Assembly (NCBI GenBank): GCA_024516035.1
Contig: CM044962.1
Location: forward strand, 1,464,864 to 1,528,863
Origin: Bactericera cockerelli
Lineage: Eukaryota; Arthropoda; Insecta; Hemiptera; Triozidae
Direction of reading: 5' to 3'
Length of the DNA stretch: 64,000 nucleotides
Shown: piece after piece, positions 1-10,650 of the stretch
Layout of the letters: each line of letters begins with the position of its first letter
Position numbering within the stretch: the stretch's first letter is position 1
Translations under genes and position numbers: made by a program
The notes under the pieces: generated by a model
The model's database searches: none
What the model saw: the letters and a program-made list of their open reading frames with translations, nothing else
Told to the model about the DNA's origin: nothing

Positions 1-86
1 AATCCACGCTGAAACCGGAACTTGAACCACCAACCTCCAGGTTACTTATCCGTCAGCTAGTTATTGATCAAGCTACTGAGGTCGGT
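1..86 (-). repeat. SINE-A, tRNA-headed SINE, truncated by window edge
   Basis: The minus strand reads a tRNA-like head with an A-box-like TAGCTTGATCAATAA stretch and a B-box-like GGTTCAAGTTCC. The same family recurs at 209-335, 11950-12090, 52040-52130 plus 55684-55720, and 59865-60010. This copy is diverged in its anticodon-like part. Confidence 0.7.
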
Positions 87-208
87 AAATGCATGATGGA
101 TAGTACCTAAAAAATTGATTTATTTTAGTAGACTAATGGCCTTGACATAAAAATTAAGTCTATTAAAAATAAATACTGTAAAAATAGTAATAAGATGTTG
201 TTGTTATG

Positions 209-335
209 TTATCATATTTGTGTTAATCACTGTCGTGATATCACAACTACTCAAACTCGCTTTACTGAATCCACTCTGAAACCGACCTCTAGATTACAAG
301 TCCGCCGCCTTATCTATCAAGCTACTGAGGTCGGT
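209..335 (-). repeat. SINE-A copy
   Basis: Same tRNA-derived family as 11950-12090. Head at the right end, tail (CACAAATATGATAA) at the left. It has lost about 15 bases around the B box, so it is a dead copy. Confidence 0.7.
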
Positions 336-354
336 TAGGTGGTAGAGTATATAG

Positions 355-475
355 GTCATACTTAGTACATACGCCATACATTGTACATACGTCATACTTA
401 GAACATACGTCATACATTGTACATACGTCATACTTAGTACATACGTCATATATTGTACAAACGTCATACTTACGT
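355..475. repeat. Minisatellite, 18-bp unit alternating in a 36-bp dimer
   Basis: Units GTCATACTTAGTACATAC and GTCATACATTGTACATAC alternate for about 6.5 units with few changes, followed by a partial unit. The open frame through it on the minus strand is only repeat periodicity. Confidence 0.85.
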
Positions 476-615
476 CTGTGGCTTTCTTCGAAAGGAAATT
501 GAGACCACCTAGTCTACTGGCCAGAACGTGCCGGATATTGTAACATGAGATACGGTATTTTTTTAACATTTATTTTACACGTTCATCGTCGCAATATTTT
601 ATATGACTTATTGTT

Positions 616-785
616 CTGACTGGGGGACTATAAACAGGGAGTTCTTTTTGTTGGTTGGCTTGGCTTGGTTCTGGGGGACCTTGTCAATTATTAGCCTCCT
701 TATAAAGACAGTGGTAGAAGTGCTGAGTCATTCATCCCACGTCTGGTTACCATCGTTCACGATGACGCCACCCTATGATGATGAT
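616..785. repeat. Dispersed repeat R1
   Basis: About 170 bp closely similar to 3506-3665 (shared stretches include GTCAATTATTAGCCTCCTT and GTGCTGAGTCATTCATCC). Short pieces recur near 5060 and 53235. No ends, tail or coding signal seen; class unknown. Confidence 0.6.
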
Positions 786-1124
786 TGTTCTGTGCCAACC
801 TTGTTCAGCCAAAATCGATATGTTTTCACAAATTGACAAGTATGCATGAGCTCTGTTCCAGGACAGTCATAATCCCATGAGAAATACATTGAAATAAAAG
901 CCCTATATAGGAGTTCACGAGTAGTGTACAGAAACTCTTCACATCTTTCAAAACCTTTAGGAGGGTTTACGGGATCAGTCAATAAAAACAATAAAGCCCC
1001 CATGTGGGTTTTCGGTACCAGCTCTATTTCTAAAAAGCCCCATATGGGACGCTGAACGTGTTAAATAGAGGACTTTTTTTTTACTTTTATAACATAAAAT
1101 TTATTTATTTATTTATTTTTTTTT

Positions 1125-1435
1125 TTATTTTTTTTTTTTTTAAAGATGAGCTGTGACCTTTTTTATTTCGTAGCCATGAAACAGGAGCTACTGTAGACAC
1201 TTGTGGTCTGTGTTGTAGCCTGCCCATCCCGTAGTATGCCTCCCCTCTGATGGGCGAGAAGTGACACAATACTTCCCAATTAGGTGCTGGGTCAACACGA
1301 GCGCACCGGAAGGTATCCCTTACAAAGAATTGTAACCAAATTAAGAATACAAATTTTTGTCGGCACGGGGGATCGAACCCAGGACCTTCCGCATGGCAAG
1401 CGAGTGCTTAACCACTGAGCTAATCGCGCGCTAAT
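1125..1435 (-). repeat. SINE-H, tRNA-headed SINE
   Basis: On the minus strand a tRNA-like head occupies about 1363-1432: ATTAGCTCAGTGGTTAAGCA as A box and GGTTCGATCCC as B box. The body continues to a T-rich stretch on the plus strand near 1125, which is the A tail. Related pieces lie at 29070-29190 (minus) and 55825-56070 (plus). I treat it as a SINE and not a tRNA gene because the body recurs with the head. Confidence 0.65.
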
Positions 1436-3505
1436 AATAATTTATTTATTATAATATTGTGAATAAACAATACAAAGTAATACACCAGTTGGTATACATA
1501 TCAAAATTAAAAATTACAAGCTAGTTAAGCAACCTATCTACCTATACATGTTTATTCGTCATTTTATCTAAATCGAGTAGGAACTATTGACATTACATCA
1601 ACAAGAATACTCCACGTTCAACAGCATATCTACAAAACTTGATTTTGGTCAATTGTAATGGAAGCCACCAAAGAATAAGCCTGAGATCATCAAACTAGAT
1701 TTTATCACCAAAACTTAAATTTGGTTAATTGTAATAGAAACCACCAGTGGAAGAACACATACTACCTAGTTATTTTTATCTCCAAGACTTGGTTTTGAGG
1801 ACTGTTGCACTCAGAATCCTTGCCCTAACGGTATATTTGGATTTAGAGAAAGATGATTGGGTTGGTTACGTCATAGGAATGTTAGGCTTGAATTAATTAG
1901 CGCTGCTGAGGTTGTCACTGTTTCTATACAGGGTGTTACAAAACAGTGAGCCTTTATGTTACCACGTGTTATATGGACCAGTTCTAACATACGGATCAGA
2001 AAATTGGAGTCAAGTCTATAACAAAACGGGCGATCTCGATATCCACATCAAAATACCGTCGTCATCTTTTGTATTGGGAGTCAATTTTTTTCCGCTTTTC
2101 AATAACTCTAACAGGTAAGGCGTATTTCAAAATCTTACATTTTTTTAAAGAACCTTCAGAGGCGTGTATCTCCCTTGTGAAGCACTCTCGCCCTTTTTTT
2201 ATGGACGTGACCCCCCCTTAAAATGGTCCATACAAAACGTATGCTTCAAATAAAGGCACACTTTTCTGAAACACACTGTAGTATCTGATTTCAGTCATGT
2301 GATTGGCTGTTACCATGGTACAATTGGTACACTATAGTAACAGTATCTGCTTAAGCGTCGCTCATTAATTCGGGCCTATTATGTGTTAGTTTTTAAATGA
2401 TTGAATATACCTTTTTTTATACATATTTTTTTTATACCTATACACAAGTTTACGGGTTAGGCCCATTTTTTACATAAAAAAAACGCTAAAACAGGTATGA
2501 CTAGGATTTACATCTACATAAAACACTTATGACTTGTTTTTTTTTGGCTCAAACCTGTCACGTAAACAATTTTTTTTTCTTTCAAAACTTTAAATATTCT
2601 TATTATAAAAATTATTTTTGCTGTACGCCTCAACATCTACTTCATTCGAGGCGGAGGTTTTTCCCTCCAGCATTCGCTGGAAACTCACCGTTTATGATAA
2701 TGTCATTGGGTGTATATCAAATTTCATTGTAATTTACATACACCTGTTTAGTATTGCACTTAAAAATAATAATAAATAAAAATATATTAGGCGTCAAGGC
2801 GCCTGACTGGTAATCCAGAGGTCGCGGTTCATACAGTCCTCTTGTTTTGTGGGGTAGTTTAATTTCATAAAATAATTTTCTCTTCTCTCTAACTCCTTTT
2901 TTTCATTTTTTAAATTGTAGTTGGTAATTTTTTTTATTACATAATTATCTATACATTTTAAAATTATTACAATTTAGAGATTTATTGTAGGTACCTACAG
3001 AAGATCTTTTTCTCTCTTTCCTTTTTTCTTCTTTGTTGATCTCAGTCTATTAATGGTCTACATTTATTTAAAAAAGGAATTTTTAATGCTCCTTTAAAAA
3101 TCGGTCCTTAGACTGATGACATCATGAGGTTAAGTTATGCAGAGTGCAGCTAATGAGTTGATTCTGATGTAGAGACGCGGCGATGTAGGCAATGATTCTG
3201 ATGTAGTGTGATTTGGAATATTCATGTAAATTCTTTCACTACTGACTGACAACTTCTTTTTAAACTATCTACACCAAATATGAATAAAGCCGATCCGTCT
3301 AACACAAAATATTTAATATTATTTAATCAACAGACTGACATTACTATGAAGAAGAAATAATGGTATACATATTATTCATGTAAAAAAATTCACTACTGAC
3401 TGACAACTTCTTTTTAAACTACCTACACCAAATATGAATCCAGCCGAACCAGGATATAAGAGAACTCAAGAGGCCGGGAATTTTTTCTCTTATATAATAA
3501 TAGGT
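1436..3505. other. No gene recognised; AT-rich with repeat fragments
   Basis: Contains a piece starting TATACAGGGTGTTAC near 1927 and ending near 2280 with TTCTGAAACACACTGTA, similar to 46689-47041, and a tRNA-like fragment at about 2790-2850 related to 20460-20520. Nothing coding was supported. Confidence 0.5.
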
Positions 3506-3665
3506 CTGGCTGGGGGTCTATAAACAGGGAGTAGACCAGCATTGGCTTGGTTCTGGGGGCCCTTGTCAATTATTAGCCTCCTTGTAAAGACAGTGGTAGA
3601 AGTGCTGAGTCATTCATCCACTGTCCGGCTACCATCGTTCACGATAACGCCACGCTATGATAATA
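3506..3665. repeat. Dispersed repeat R1, second copy
   Basis: Same sequence as 616-785 with scattered substitutions; it abuts SINE-B on the right through an AATAAT microsatellite. Confidence 0.6.
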
Positions 3666-3885
3666 TAATAATAATAATAATATCGCCTTATTTATACTGC
3701 CCAATCAGGACTATTACGTCCCATTATTCAAGCAGTAAGCCCAAGACGTATTATTATGTGGTAAAAATCCCAAATGGGAGTTTAACTTGTCATGTCCCGG
3801 CTGGGTTTCGAACCCGCGACCTCGGGGATCTCTGGATTCACACAGTACCGCCTTTACCATTACTGAGCTACCGGGACGGACATCT
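3666..3885 (-). repeat. SINE-B, tRNA-headed SINE with AAT-repeat tail
   Basis: The minus strand starts with a tRNA-like head near 3880 (CCCGGTAGCTCAGTAATGG as A box, GGTTTCGAACCC region as B box) and ends in ATT repeats at 3660-3680. Copies of the family: 9205-9395, 45975-46172 and a diverged piece at 60700-60830; a tail-only piece lies at 20665-20755 on plus. It sits 40 bp from the FABP exon. Confidence 0.7.
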
Positions 3886-3925
3886 ATGACCACCAAGGGG
3901 CGTGGTAAAGGATTCAGCAACTTAC

Positions 3926-4001
3926 CGATAGCTCTCATGTACTCATCAAACTTGTCACTGGTCGCCAGCTTGTACTGTTTGCCGAGGAAGCTCAGAACCA
4001 T
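3926..4001 (-). CDS. fabp: Fatty-acid-binding protein, first coding exon
   Basis: The exon reads MVLSFLGKQYKLATSDKFDEYMRAI and then the first base of a Gly codon, ending at a GTAAGT donor. FABPs are small cytosolic beta-barrel carriers of fatty acids and retinoids; this is their N-terminal beta strand A and helix-turn-helix lid start, with the family's F-x-G-x-Y/K-x-L pattern and the FDEYM helix. Phase-1 splicing about 25 codons in is the conserved first-intron position of the family. No later exons are visible to the left inside the window. A TATA box lies about 155 bp upstream and no 5' UTR intron is needed. A second FABP first exon lies at 21526-21604. Confidence 0.85.
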
Positions 4002-4156
4002 CTTGAAGCGGAAACTCCACACAACACAAGGAAACTCGAGAAAAATATTCCGAAACCCGAAAAAAAAAAATGTTCTAATGGAACAAATTTGGTCAGTGAA
4101 AACAAATTTCGGGACAGTGAAATAAGAAAACACCACTCTGAAGTGGTTGCAAAAGA

Positions 4157-4163
4157 TTATATA
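4157..4163 (-). promoter_or_regulatory. Candidate TATA box of the FABP gene
   Basis: TATATAA on the minus strand, about 20-25 bp before TTCAGAGT (near 4137-4143), which fits an arthropod initiator. This gives a 5' UTR of about 135 nt reaching the ATG at 4001 without a splice site. Confidence 0.45.
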
Positions 4164-4299
4164 TGTACACACGAAAAGAAAGTCAAAAGAAAGGTCAGTA
4201 AGGTTTGGACACCAGTAGTACTCTGATGGCCGGAAGAGACACCGAATAGAAAATAGAATTCCAAGTGTTTCTAACAACGTACATAGAGCCGATACAGAG

Positions 4300-5454
4300 G
4301 GGCACTCTCGTATACCTAATTATAGGAGTCGATAATGATTTGAGATTAGGTAGCTATAGTCCAGTCATATTGCCTTTTTTTTCTTAATCAGCATGTAACT
4401 CCATCAGAGGTCCCAAAGATGTTCGCAAGTTTTTGTCTCACTTTTAATGGCAAAAAAGGCCGATGACTTTTTAAATGTATTACATCGATTATTTTTAATG
4501 TGTTTCTTTGTGTTATTATATCACAATTTTTGGGGGTAGCGCAGAATTATAGGACTTTTTAATATCTTATTTTGCCTATAATTCCGCCACTGGTCGCTGC
4601 TAACATTAAAGCAGCTACTCATTTTTCCTCACGAGGTATGAGTGGACCCCGAACACCCAAGTACAGAGCAGGAAAAATCCTGCCCGCCTGCAGATCGAGC
4701 ACAGGTCACCGTGCGTGCAATGCCTCTGCGCAAACTCACTCTGCCACGGTGCCGACATTAAATCAAATATGCAGTTTTAACATTCAATAAGGGCAAGCCG
4801 GTTGGTTGCGTGGAAGAGATTGTCACAGGCAACAACCCCGCCATTTAGTAAGGACATTAGTATTATTTTAATCTGTTTTGTTTTTTTTTTTTAATCTACT
4901 TTAGTATTTATATTAATTGGTAAGACACCGCACGACTTTCTTTATCACTCGAAAATGAGTTAAACTTTTCCACTGGTGACTCAACAGTAACATTGACAAA
5001 CCTAAGAGCACCATTAGAACCATTAGAAGTGGTAATAGCATATTCAAACACAGGATACAATCATCATCATAGGGTGGTGTCATCGTGAACGATGGTAAAA
5101 AAAAAACAGTAACAGTTAGATGAAAATCAATGTAAAATTCTTAATCAGCATGTCAAAATCATTGGATTTGATTATGTCACGACCCCACTCTAGTATGAAA
5201 AGTAAAAAATTCAGTCCAAGAGAAAATTTCCGGCTTCATTGCAAGCTTTTTTTTTCTGCCAAATTGACTGGACTACTATTCCCGGTTCAAACTACAAATT
5301 CTAGGAGAAGTTAGGTAGGGCAGAATTGGACTTCACTCCACAAACAAAGGTAAATAATGTAAGAGATTGATAAGCTGTTTGATTTCCTATTCAATGATAA
5401 AAACAAAGAGGAACCGTGCCATAAGTAGGGATCCCGCTTAAAACAGGAGAACGG
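4300..5454. other. Intergenic, no gene recognised
   Basis: AT-rich sequence without supported coding potential. A GC-richer stretch at 4570-4790 has an open frame but no recognisable motif or splice context. Confidence 0.45.
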
Positions 5455-5690
5455 CCGGCCTCCGTGGCGTAACGGTTGTGACTACTGACCGTAGCCGAGA
5501 GATCCTGAGTTCGATTCCCGGTTGGAGCAGACTTTTCGCACAGAAAATTCTGTTCCCTCCGAACATGTGAGGCTGGCCATTCCGGCCCTACCCAGGCTGG
5601 GCGAGGTTAATGTGGGTAGCTGGTACGATTCCCAGCGAATGGAGTGTAAAACCTCCGTCCTGATGACCCCTCATAAAAAAGAATTTAATA
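5455..5690 (+). repeat. SINE-G, tRNA head joined to a shared body module
   Basis: A tRNA-like head (GGCGTAACGGTTGTGACTAC, then GAGTTCGATTCCC) runs into a body starting CCCAGGCTGGGCGAGGTTAA and ending CGAATGGAGTGTAAAACC, with an A-rich end. The same body is attached to a 5S rRNA-like head in the copies at 25641-25904 and 19615-19790. A minus-strand body lies at 5770-5890 and a plus copy at 61707-61930. Confidence 0.7.
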
Positions 5691-6134
5691 AAAATGTATT
5701 ATGACCTGGTTGCAGGGTTTTCAGTGAAACCCTTACAAATAATGTGACCAGTTGATTCTATTTGGTTTTAACGTCCTGATTGAGATAAATAGGCGAGACG
5801 GGGGTTTTACCCTCCATTCGTTGGGAATCGTACCAGCTTTAGTTTGGTTCGTACCAGCTACCCACGTGTTTGGAAGGAACAGAATTTCCTTCGAAAATCT
5901 GCCCCAACCGAAGATAGAAGTCTGGATCTCTGGACTTCGGGAGCTGATGGTTCAAATACACCTCAATGTAAATAAACACATTTAAATGTAAATAAAAGAA
6001 AACGAAAAGTCCCGGGTCCCGAACTCGGCAACGTCCCCCTACAGAGAATAAAGTGATATTATCATTCCAACTTGTAGGGACAAAGGTTGACTCTACAAAA
6101 ACATCCTATACTCCAGGGCTGGTCTCGGAGAGAC

Positions 6135-6360
6135 AGTGAGTGCACTGGTAGTCAAGTGGTTAACGCGCTAGTCTGGTAATCCAGGTAGCGTAGGGATCCG
6201 TTGGTTCGAATCCCACCCAATGCATGAATTTTTCCTCATTAATTTGAGTTTGTAAACACATAATAATAAGACTCTGAGCGTGGTTAGGTGGTAGAAAATG
6301 TTTTAAGCATTAACCTCGCCTGGTGGTTACCTTCCACGAAAGGGTATTATTATTATTATA
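6135..6360 (+). repeat. SINE-D, tRNA-headed SINE
   Basis: Head starts GTGCACTGGTAGTCAAGTGG, with GGTTCGAATCCC as B box, and the body ends in a TTA-repeat. Copies: 6775-6965 (minus), 19980-20200 (minus), 34150-34350 (minus) and 56085-56300 (plus). Confidence 0.7.
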
Positions 6361-6496
6361 GAAAATATACCGAGGAAGAAAGTTTCATTTGGTTTCAATT
6401 TCTAATTATTATTATTATTTTTTCTTTCAGTTATTACAATACAGGTTGAATTTTTTTTTTACAAATCAACTGGACAATGGCCCAAGTGTACAATTT

Positions 6497-6593
6497 ATTA
6501 AAACTAAGATTAGGATTAATTCTTAAAACTATTAATCGTTAAAATTATTAAAACTAAGATTAGGATTAATTCTTAAAGCTATTAATCGTTCAA
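6497..6593. repeat. Tandem duplication of about 50 bp
   Basis: TTATTAAAACTAAGATTAGG and the bases following it occur twice head to tail with one or two differences. Not coding. Confidence 0.7.
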
Positions 6594-6774
6594 ATTAAAG
6601 CTAGCTATGTCATAGAATAATTTTGTCATATAATAAAAAGGTTGATGGCCACACTCTTCTTCCAATGGGTTGTAACCCATAAAAAGAACCAGGTCACATA
6701 GTCAAATAAATGAGGGAATGATCGAATCATTGGGTAGGATCCGATCCACGGATCACGGATCCACTGGATTGTTA

Positions 6775-6965
6775 CAATAATAATACTCTCTAGTGGAAGG
6801 TAACCACTAGGCGAGGTTAATAATGCTCAAAGCATTTTCTACCACCTAATCCTCAGACTCTTATTATTTATTTAATATTATTATGACGTCATAAACTCAA
6901 ATTAATGAGGTAAAATTTCATACACTGGATGAGATTCGAACCAACGGATCCCTTCGATACCTAAA
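6775..6965 (-). repeat. SINE-D copy
   Basis: Inverted relative to 6135-6360. The AATAATAAT end abuts GATCCACGGATCACGGATCC on the left. The segment just to its right (6970-7010) begins GACGCCAGCGTCGATGGCG, a fragment of the 5S-headed SINE. Confidence 0.6.
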
Positions 6966-7689
6966 AAATGATATTGACGCCAGCGTCGATGGCGTTTTGA
7001 AAGAACAGACGTTGAAAACCGCTTTCGGGCATGAATTGGTTCCACTGTCGGACACAGGCTAATGGCACTTCCCAAGAGGATTCTAATTTATGATCCGAAA
7101 GAAGCTATTCCAACTGGATCTCTAGAACTCTTTCTTTAAATGCGGAAATCTGAACTGGATACAAAAATCATGGTCGCATTGGATTTTTTTTCTGAATAAT
7201 TTAAATCGATGAAAGTCTTAAGTGGTAGGTGGTTCAAATTAAATGTTCTCATCGGATTTTTGTTTGTTTGTTTTTTTGAATAGTTTAAATCGATGAAAGT
7301 CTTAAGTGGTAGACAGGTCAAAGTAAATGCACTCGTCAGGATTTTTACGATCATTGTCGGAGTTGTAAATGAGTTTTGTGTTTGACTTGCAACGAAAATG
7401 CCCACCGAAAACTACTTGTGTACATGTTACTGTTATTTGTACTTGTTACTTGTACTTGTTACTTGTTATTTGTACTTATTATGAGAGTGAAAAAGGTTTC
7501 CTGTACGTTATCTGGAACAATGGATGAGTCGGAATTAAGTTGTACCATTCAAGATATTATGAAGATGTTGTTCAAGCGAAGGACTTTGTTATTGTTGTGA
7601 ATAGTTACTATTGTTTGTTTAGTTCTAATTAAAGAATTGCATATTGTTGTGTAGTAGAACAACTCAAAGGATCACTTGCAAATAGAAAA

Positions 7690-9010
7690 AAAAAAAACAG
7701 AACAACAGACGAACAGACACAAAACTAAAGTTGCTCAGGAGGTTATGCAAAGTCCAGAAAAATGAAGAAACATATAATCGGAGCAAATTTTTTTTTTTTC
7801 TTTTTTTTTAAACAAAAACAAACATATTACTTCCGATTTCTAATAATAGAAATTTATCTGAACGTTAATATTAGAAGAAAAAAAACACTGCCAATTATGG
7901 ACACAAAACTTCCTCGTGATTGCTTCACATTGTAAACACGTGCCAATTTTGAGATTTTATAGAAAATTACTTGTATCTCCAAAACGGCTCAACCGATTTT
8001 CTTCAAATTTATTTTATATGGTAGAATATCGTTTTTTCTACATTCTAGATTCCACAAAAAATTCTGTATCGGCAAGTCGTGGTCCTTATTTTTTTACTTT
8101 TTTGTCCAAAATTTCGGAATTTCTTAAATATCAGAGTTGAATTATAATTAATTTAAAAATAAATATAAATAATCTATGTAAAACATTAATATGCATATAC
8201 ATACAAAATTTCATTAAAAATCGGGTGTATCGTTCACGAGATATAAGCGTTTAAGTAAAAAGTTAGTGGTCAGGCGCATGGTCTCTTTCACCCGGAACCG
8301 CTAGTATGAATTCGATGAATTTAAAATGGGACCATCTACAGAATGTCTCCTAGATGTGTGCAAAATTTCATCAAAATCGGTCGAGTAGTTTCCGAGATTT
8401 GCGCGTTACAAGGAATCGTTTTAACAGACCGACGGATCGACGGACCGACAGACCGACAGACGGACACAAAACCAAATTTACTCAGTAGGTTATGAAACGT
8501 CCAGAAATATGAAAAAAATTGAAATCGGAGCAAAAAAATATTTTTTTTTACAAAAACGAACACAATACTTCCGATTTCTAATATTAGAAATTTCTCGGAA
8601 GTAAAATAATATTTTTACGTTCTCTCTCTCTCTCTGATTGTAATATGGAAAATATACCAGAGAAGGCCATTTCGGCCATCAAAACCACGGAAAACAAACG
8701 CGAATGACCTTATAAAGCCTTTCTAAGTTGCCAAAACGGAAAAAGTGCATACGCATTTGTGACGTCACATCTACAATATGTCTCTTTTATGTTTTCAAAA
8801 TTTCGTCGAAATCTGTTCAGAAGCTACTGAGATTTGCGCGTAACAAGGAATATTTTTAACCGACAGACAGACACAAAACCAAAGTTGAAAGTTGCTCGGG
8901 AGGTTATGTAACGTCCAGAAATATGAAAAAATTGAAATCGGAGCAAAATTTTTTTTTGCAAAAACGAACAAAATACTTCCGGATTCTAATATTAAAAAAT
9001 TATCGGAAGT
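7690..9010. repeat. Dispersed repeat R2, three neighbouring partial copies
   Basis: Copies near 7690-7860, 8330-8600 and 8770-9010 share CAGACACAAAACC, GTCCAGAAATATGAAAAA, ATTGAAATCGGAGCAAAA and ACTTCCGATTTCTAATATTA. The pattern resembles the 3' end of a non-LTR element, but no reverse transcriptase is present. A further copy at 56880-57420 is split by a piggyBac-like MITE. Confidence 0.55.
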
Positions 9011-9204
9011 AATACCATGGAAATCCTTGAGATGAGTTTTTTTTTGAAAGAGCAAAAAAAAAAAAGGTGCAAGCGATCCATTTATCGCTCGTTATGTTTT
9101 TCTGCGTAGTTCTAGAGATACAGCGAGCTATCACTGAGTGCATGATTAATCGCAGTCTAGCGTGCAACAGTGGATACTTCATTTAGGCACTGTCACACAG
9201 ATTA

Positions 9205-9395
9205 CAGAAAATAATAATAATAATATCGCCTTATTTATACTGCCCGATTAGGACTATTAAAGTCGCATTATTCAAGCAGTAAGCCCAAGACATGTTATTA
9301 TAACTTGTCATGTCCCAGCTGGGTTTCGAACCCACGACCTCTGGAATTTCTGGATTCACAGAGTGCCGCCTTTACCACTGAGCTACCGAAACAGA
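9205..9395 (-). repeat. SINE-B copy
   Basis: Same family as 3666-3885; head near 9390, ATT tail near 9210. A 30-base segment before TAACTTGTCATG is missing compared with 3666-3885. Confidence 0.65.
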
Positions 9396-9929
9396 GAAGT
9401 GTATGACCGCATGTAATCTCATAAGATCACACTAGAGTTGTCACACACTAACATATGCGAGAATAATGTCACACCTGAACTTGCTACATAATTATAGTGT
9501 GCGGGTAATTAAATAAGAACTAGAAAAGATATTGGAAAATATTTCTTTAGTGATAGGAAATTTTGTAATTGGAATTAATTAAGCGATATACATATTATGT
9601 TATGTATATCCCAATTATCCCATATTAGCTTATGTTACTATAACACCTGCTCAGGTATTTTACAATCAAAATACTCCTGAAAGCTCTTGTCATTCATTAT
9701 ACTTCACACGTTCAGCGCAGTAAACCCATATGAGGGCTTTTTACTTTCCTTATTCTATACCTATAAAAATCTGGTGTAAACATCACACGACTTTCCTTAT
9801 CCCCCAAAAAGAAGTCGAATTCCACTACTGGTGACTCAAACAATCAGCACTTCAAAATCATCGAATTTGATATGTCACAACCCCAACTAGGATGAATAAT
9901 AAAAAAGTTAGTCAAAGCCTCTATTACAC

Positions 9930-10065
9930 CTATTAATTACACCTGTTCTAAGTATTTTACAATCAAAACACCTCTATTACACCTGTTTGAGTATTTTACA
10001 ATCAAAACACCTCTGTTGCACATGTTTGAGTATTTTACAATCAAAATACTCCCATTAGAATTCAC
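9930..10065. repeat. Minisatellite, about 43-bp unit
   Basis: Three units containing GAGTATTTTACAATCAAAAC and CCTCTATTACACCTGTTT; a related single unit is at 9645-9680. It ends about 125 bp before the retroelement insertion. Confidence 0.75.
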
Positions 10066-10193
10066 CTGTGTTTACAACAACATTCTTAAGAACCACATCA
10101 CACGACTCTGAATCAAGCCAGGTCAACAAATAAGACTATTTCCTGTAGTTAGATCCATTCATTTTTTCCAACCAAACTTCATTCTACCATGTA

Positions 10194-10617
10194 AGATAAA
10201 TAAGTCAAGTTTACGGTTAAGTTTTTAAAAAGTTTATTTATTTTTTAATCACTTAAAATTAATTCTTAACACTTAACTCGAAAAATACTTATTGAAATGA
10301 AAATAACTTTATAACTTAAGATATCTTGTATTTGCAGATCTATTCGCGATCGCAAATATAAAGATGATTAGATATGGAAATAAAAATGACAAAGTTCAAT
10401 GAAATGATTATTATTTAAGATTTAATAAATTTAATAATTATATTCGAATACTGATCGATATTATTTCGTAAATATTAAAAGAAACTTCAGCGAGTCTGCT
10501 CGATGCAGAGGTGGGAACAAATCTGAAATCGCTGCTGAAGGTAGAGGTGGATCAGAGAGAATCTGCTGATCCAGTTAAAATAATATAGGTGATGTAAGCA
10601 TATAATAATACATAACT
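10194..10617 (-). repeat. 3' LTR of the errantivirus
   Basis: Matches 18056-18479 base for base as far as I can read. On the coding strand it starts AGTTATGTATTATTATATGC and ends CTTATTTATCT. Confidence 0.93.
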
Positions 10618-10630
10618 CCTCCCTCCTTAA
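10618..10630 (-). other. Polypurine tract of the errantivirus
   Basis: The minus strand reads AAGGAGGGAGG immediately before the 3' LTR start, the expected plus-strand priming site. Confidence 0.8.
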
Positions 10631-10650
10631 GAAGGAAAATGGGGAGAATT

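Noticed and set aside
355..475. Regularly spaced short repeats resembling a CRISPR array; likewise 18512-18896
   Set aside because: The units are contiguous with no unique spacers, and the context is a eukaryotic genome.
1363..1432. tRNA-like sequences here and at 6139, 20458, 22420, 29700 and 34800 as tRNA genes
   Set aside because: Each continues into a recurring SINE body or is decayed in a box. None stands alone with a complete cloverleaf that I can support.
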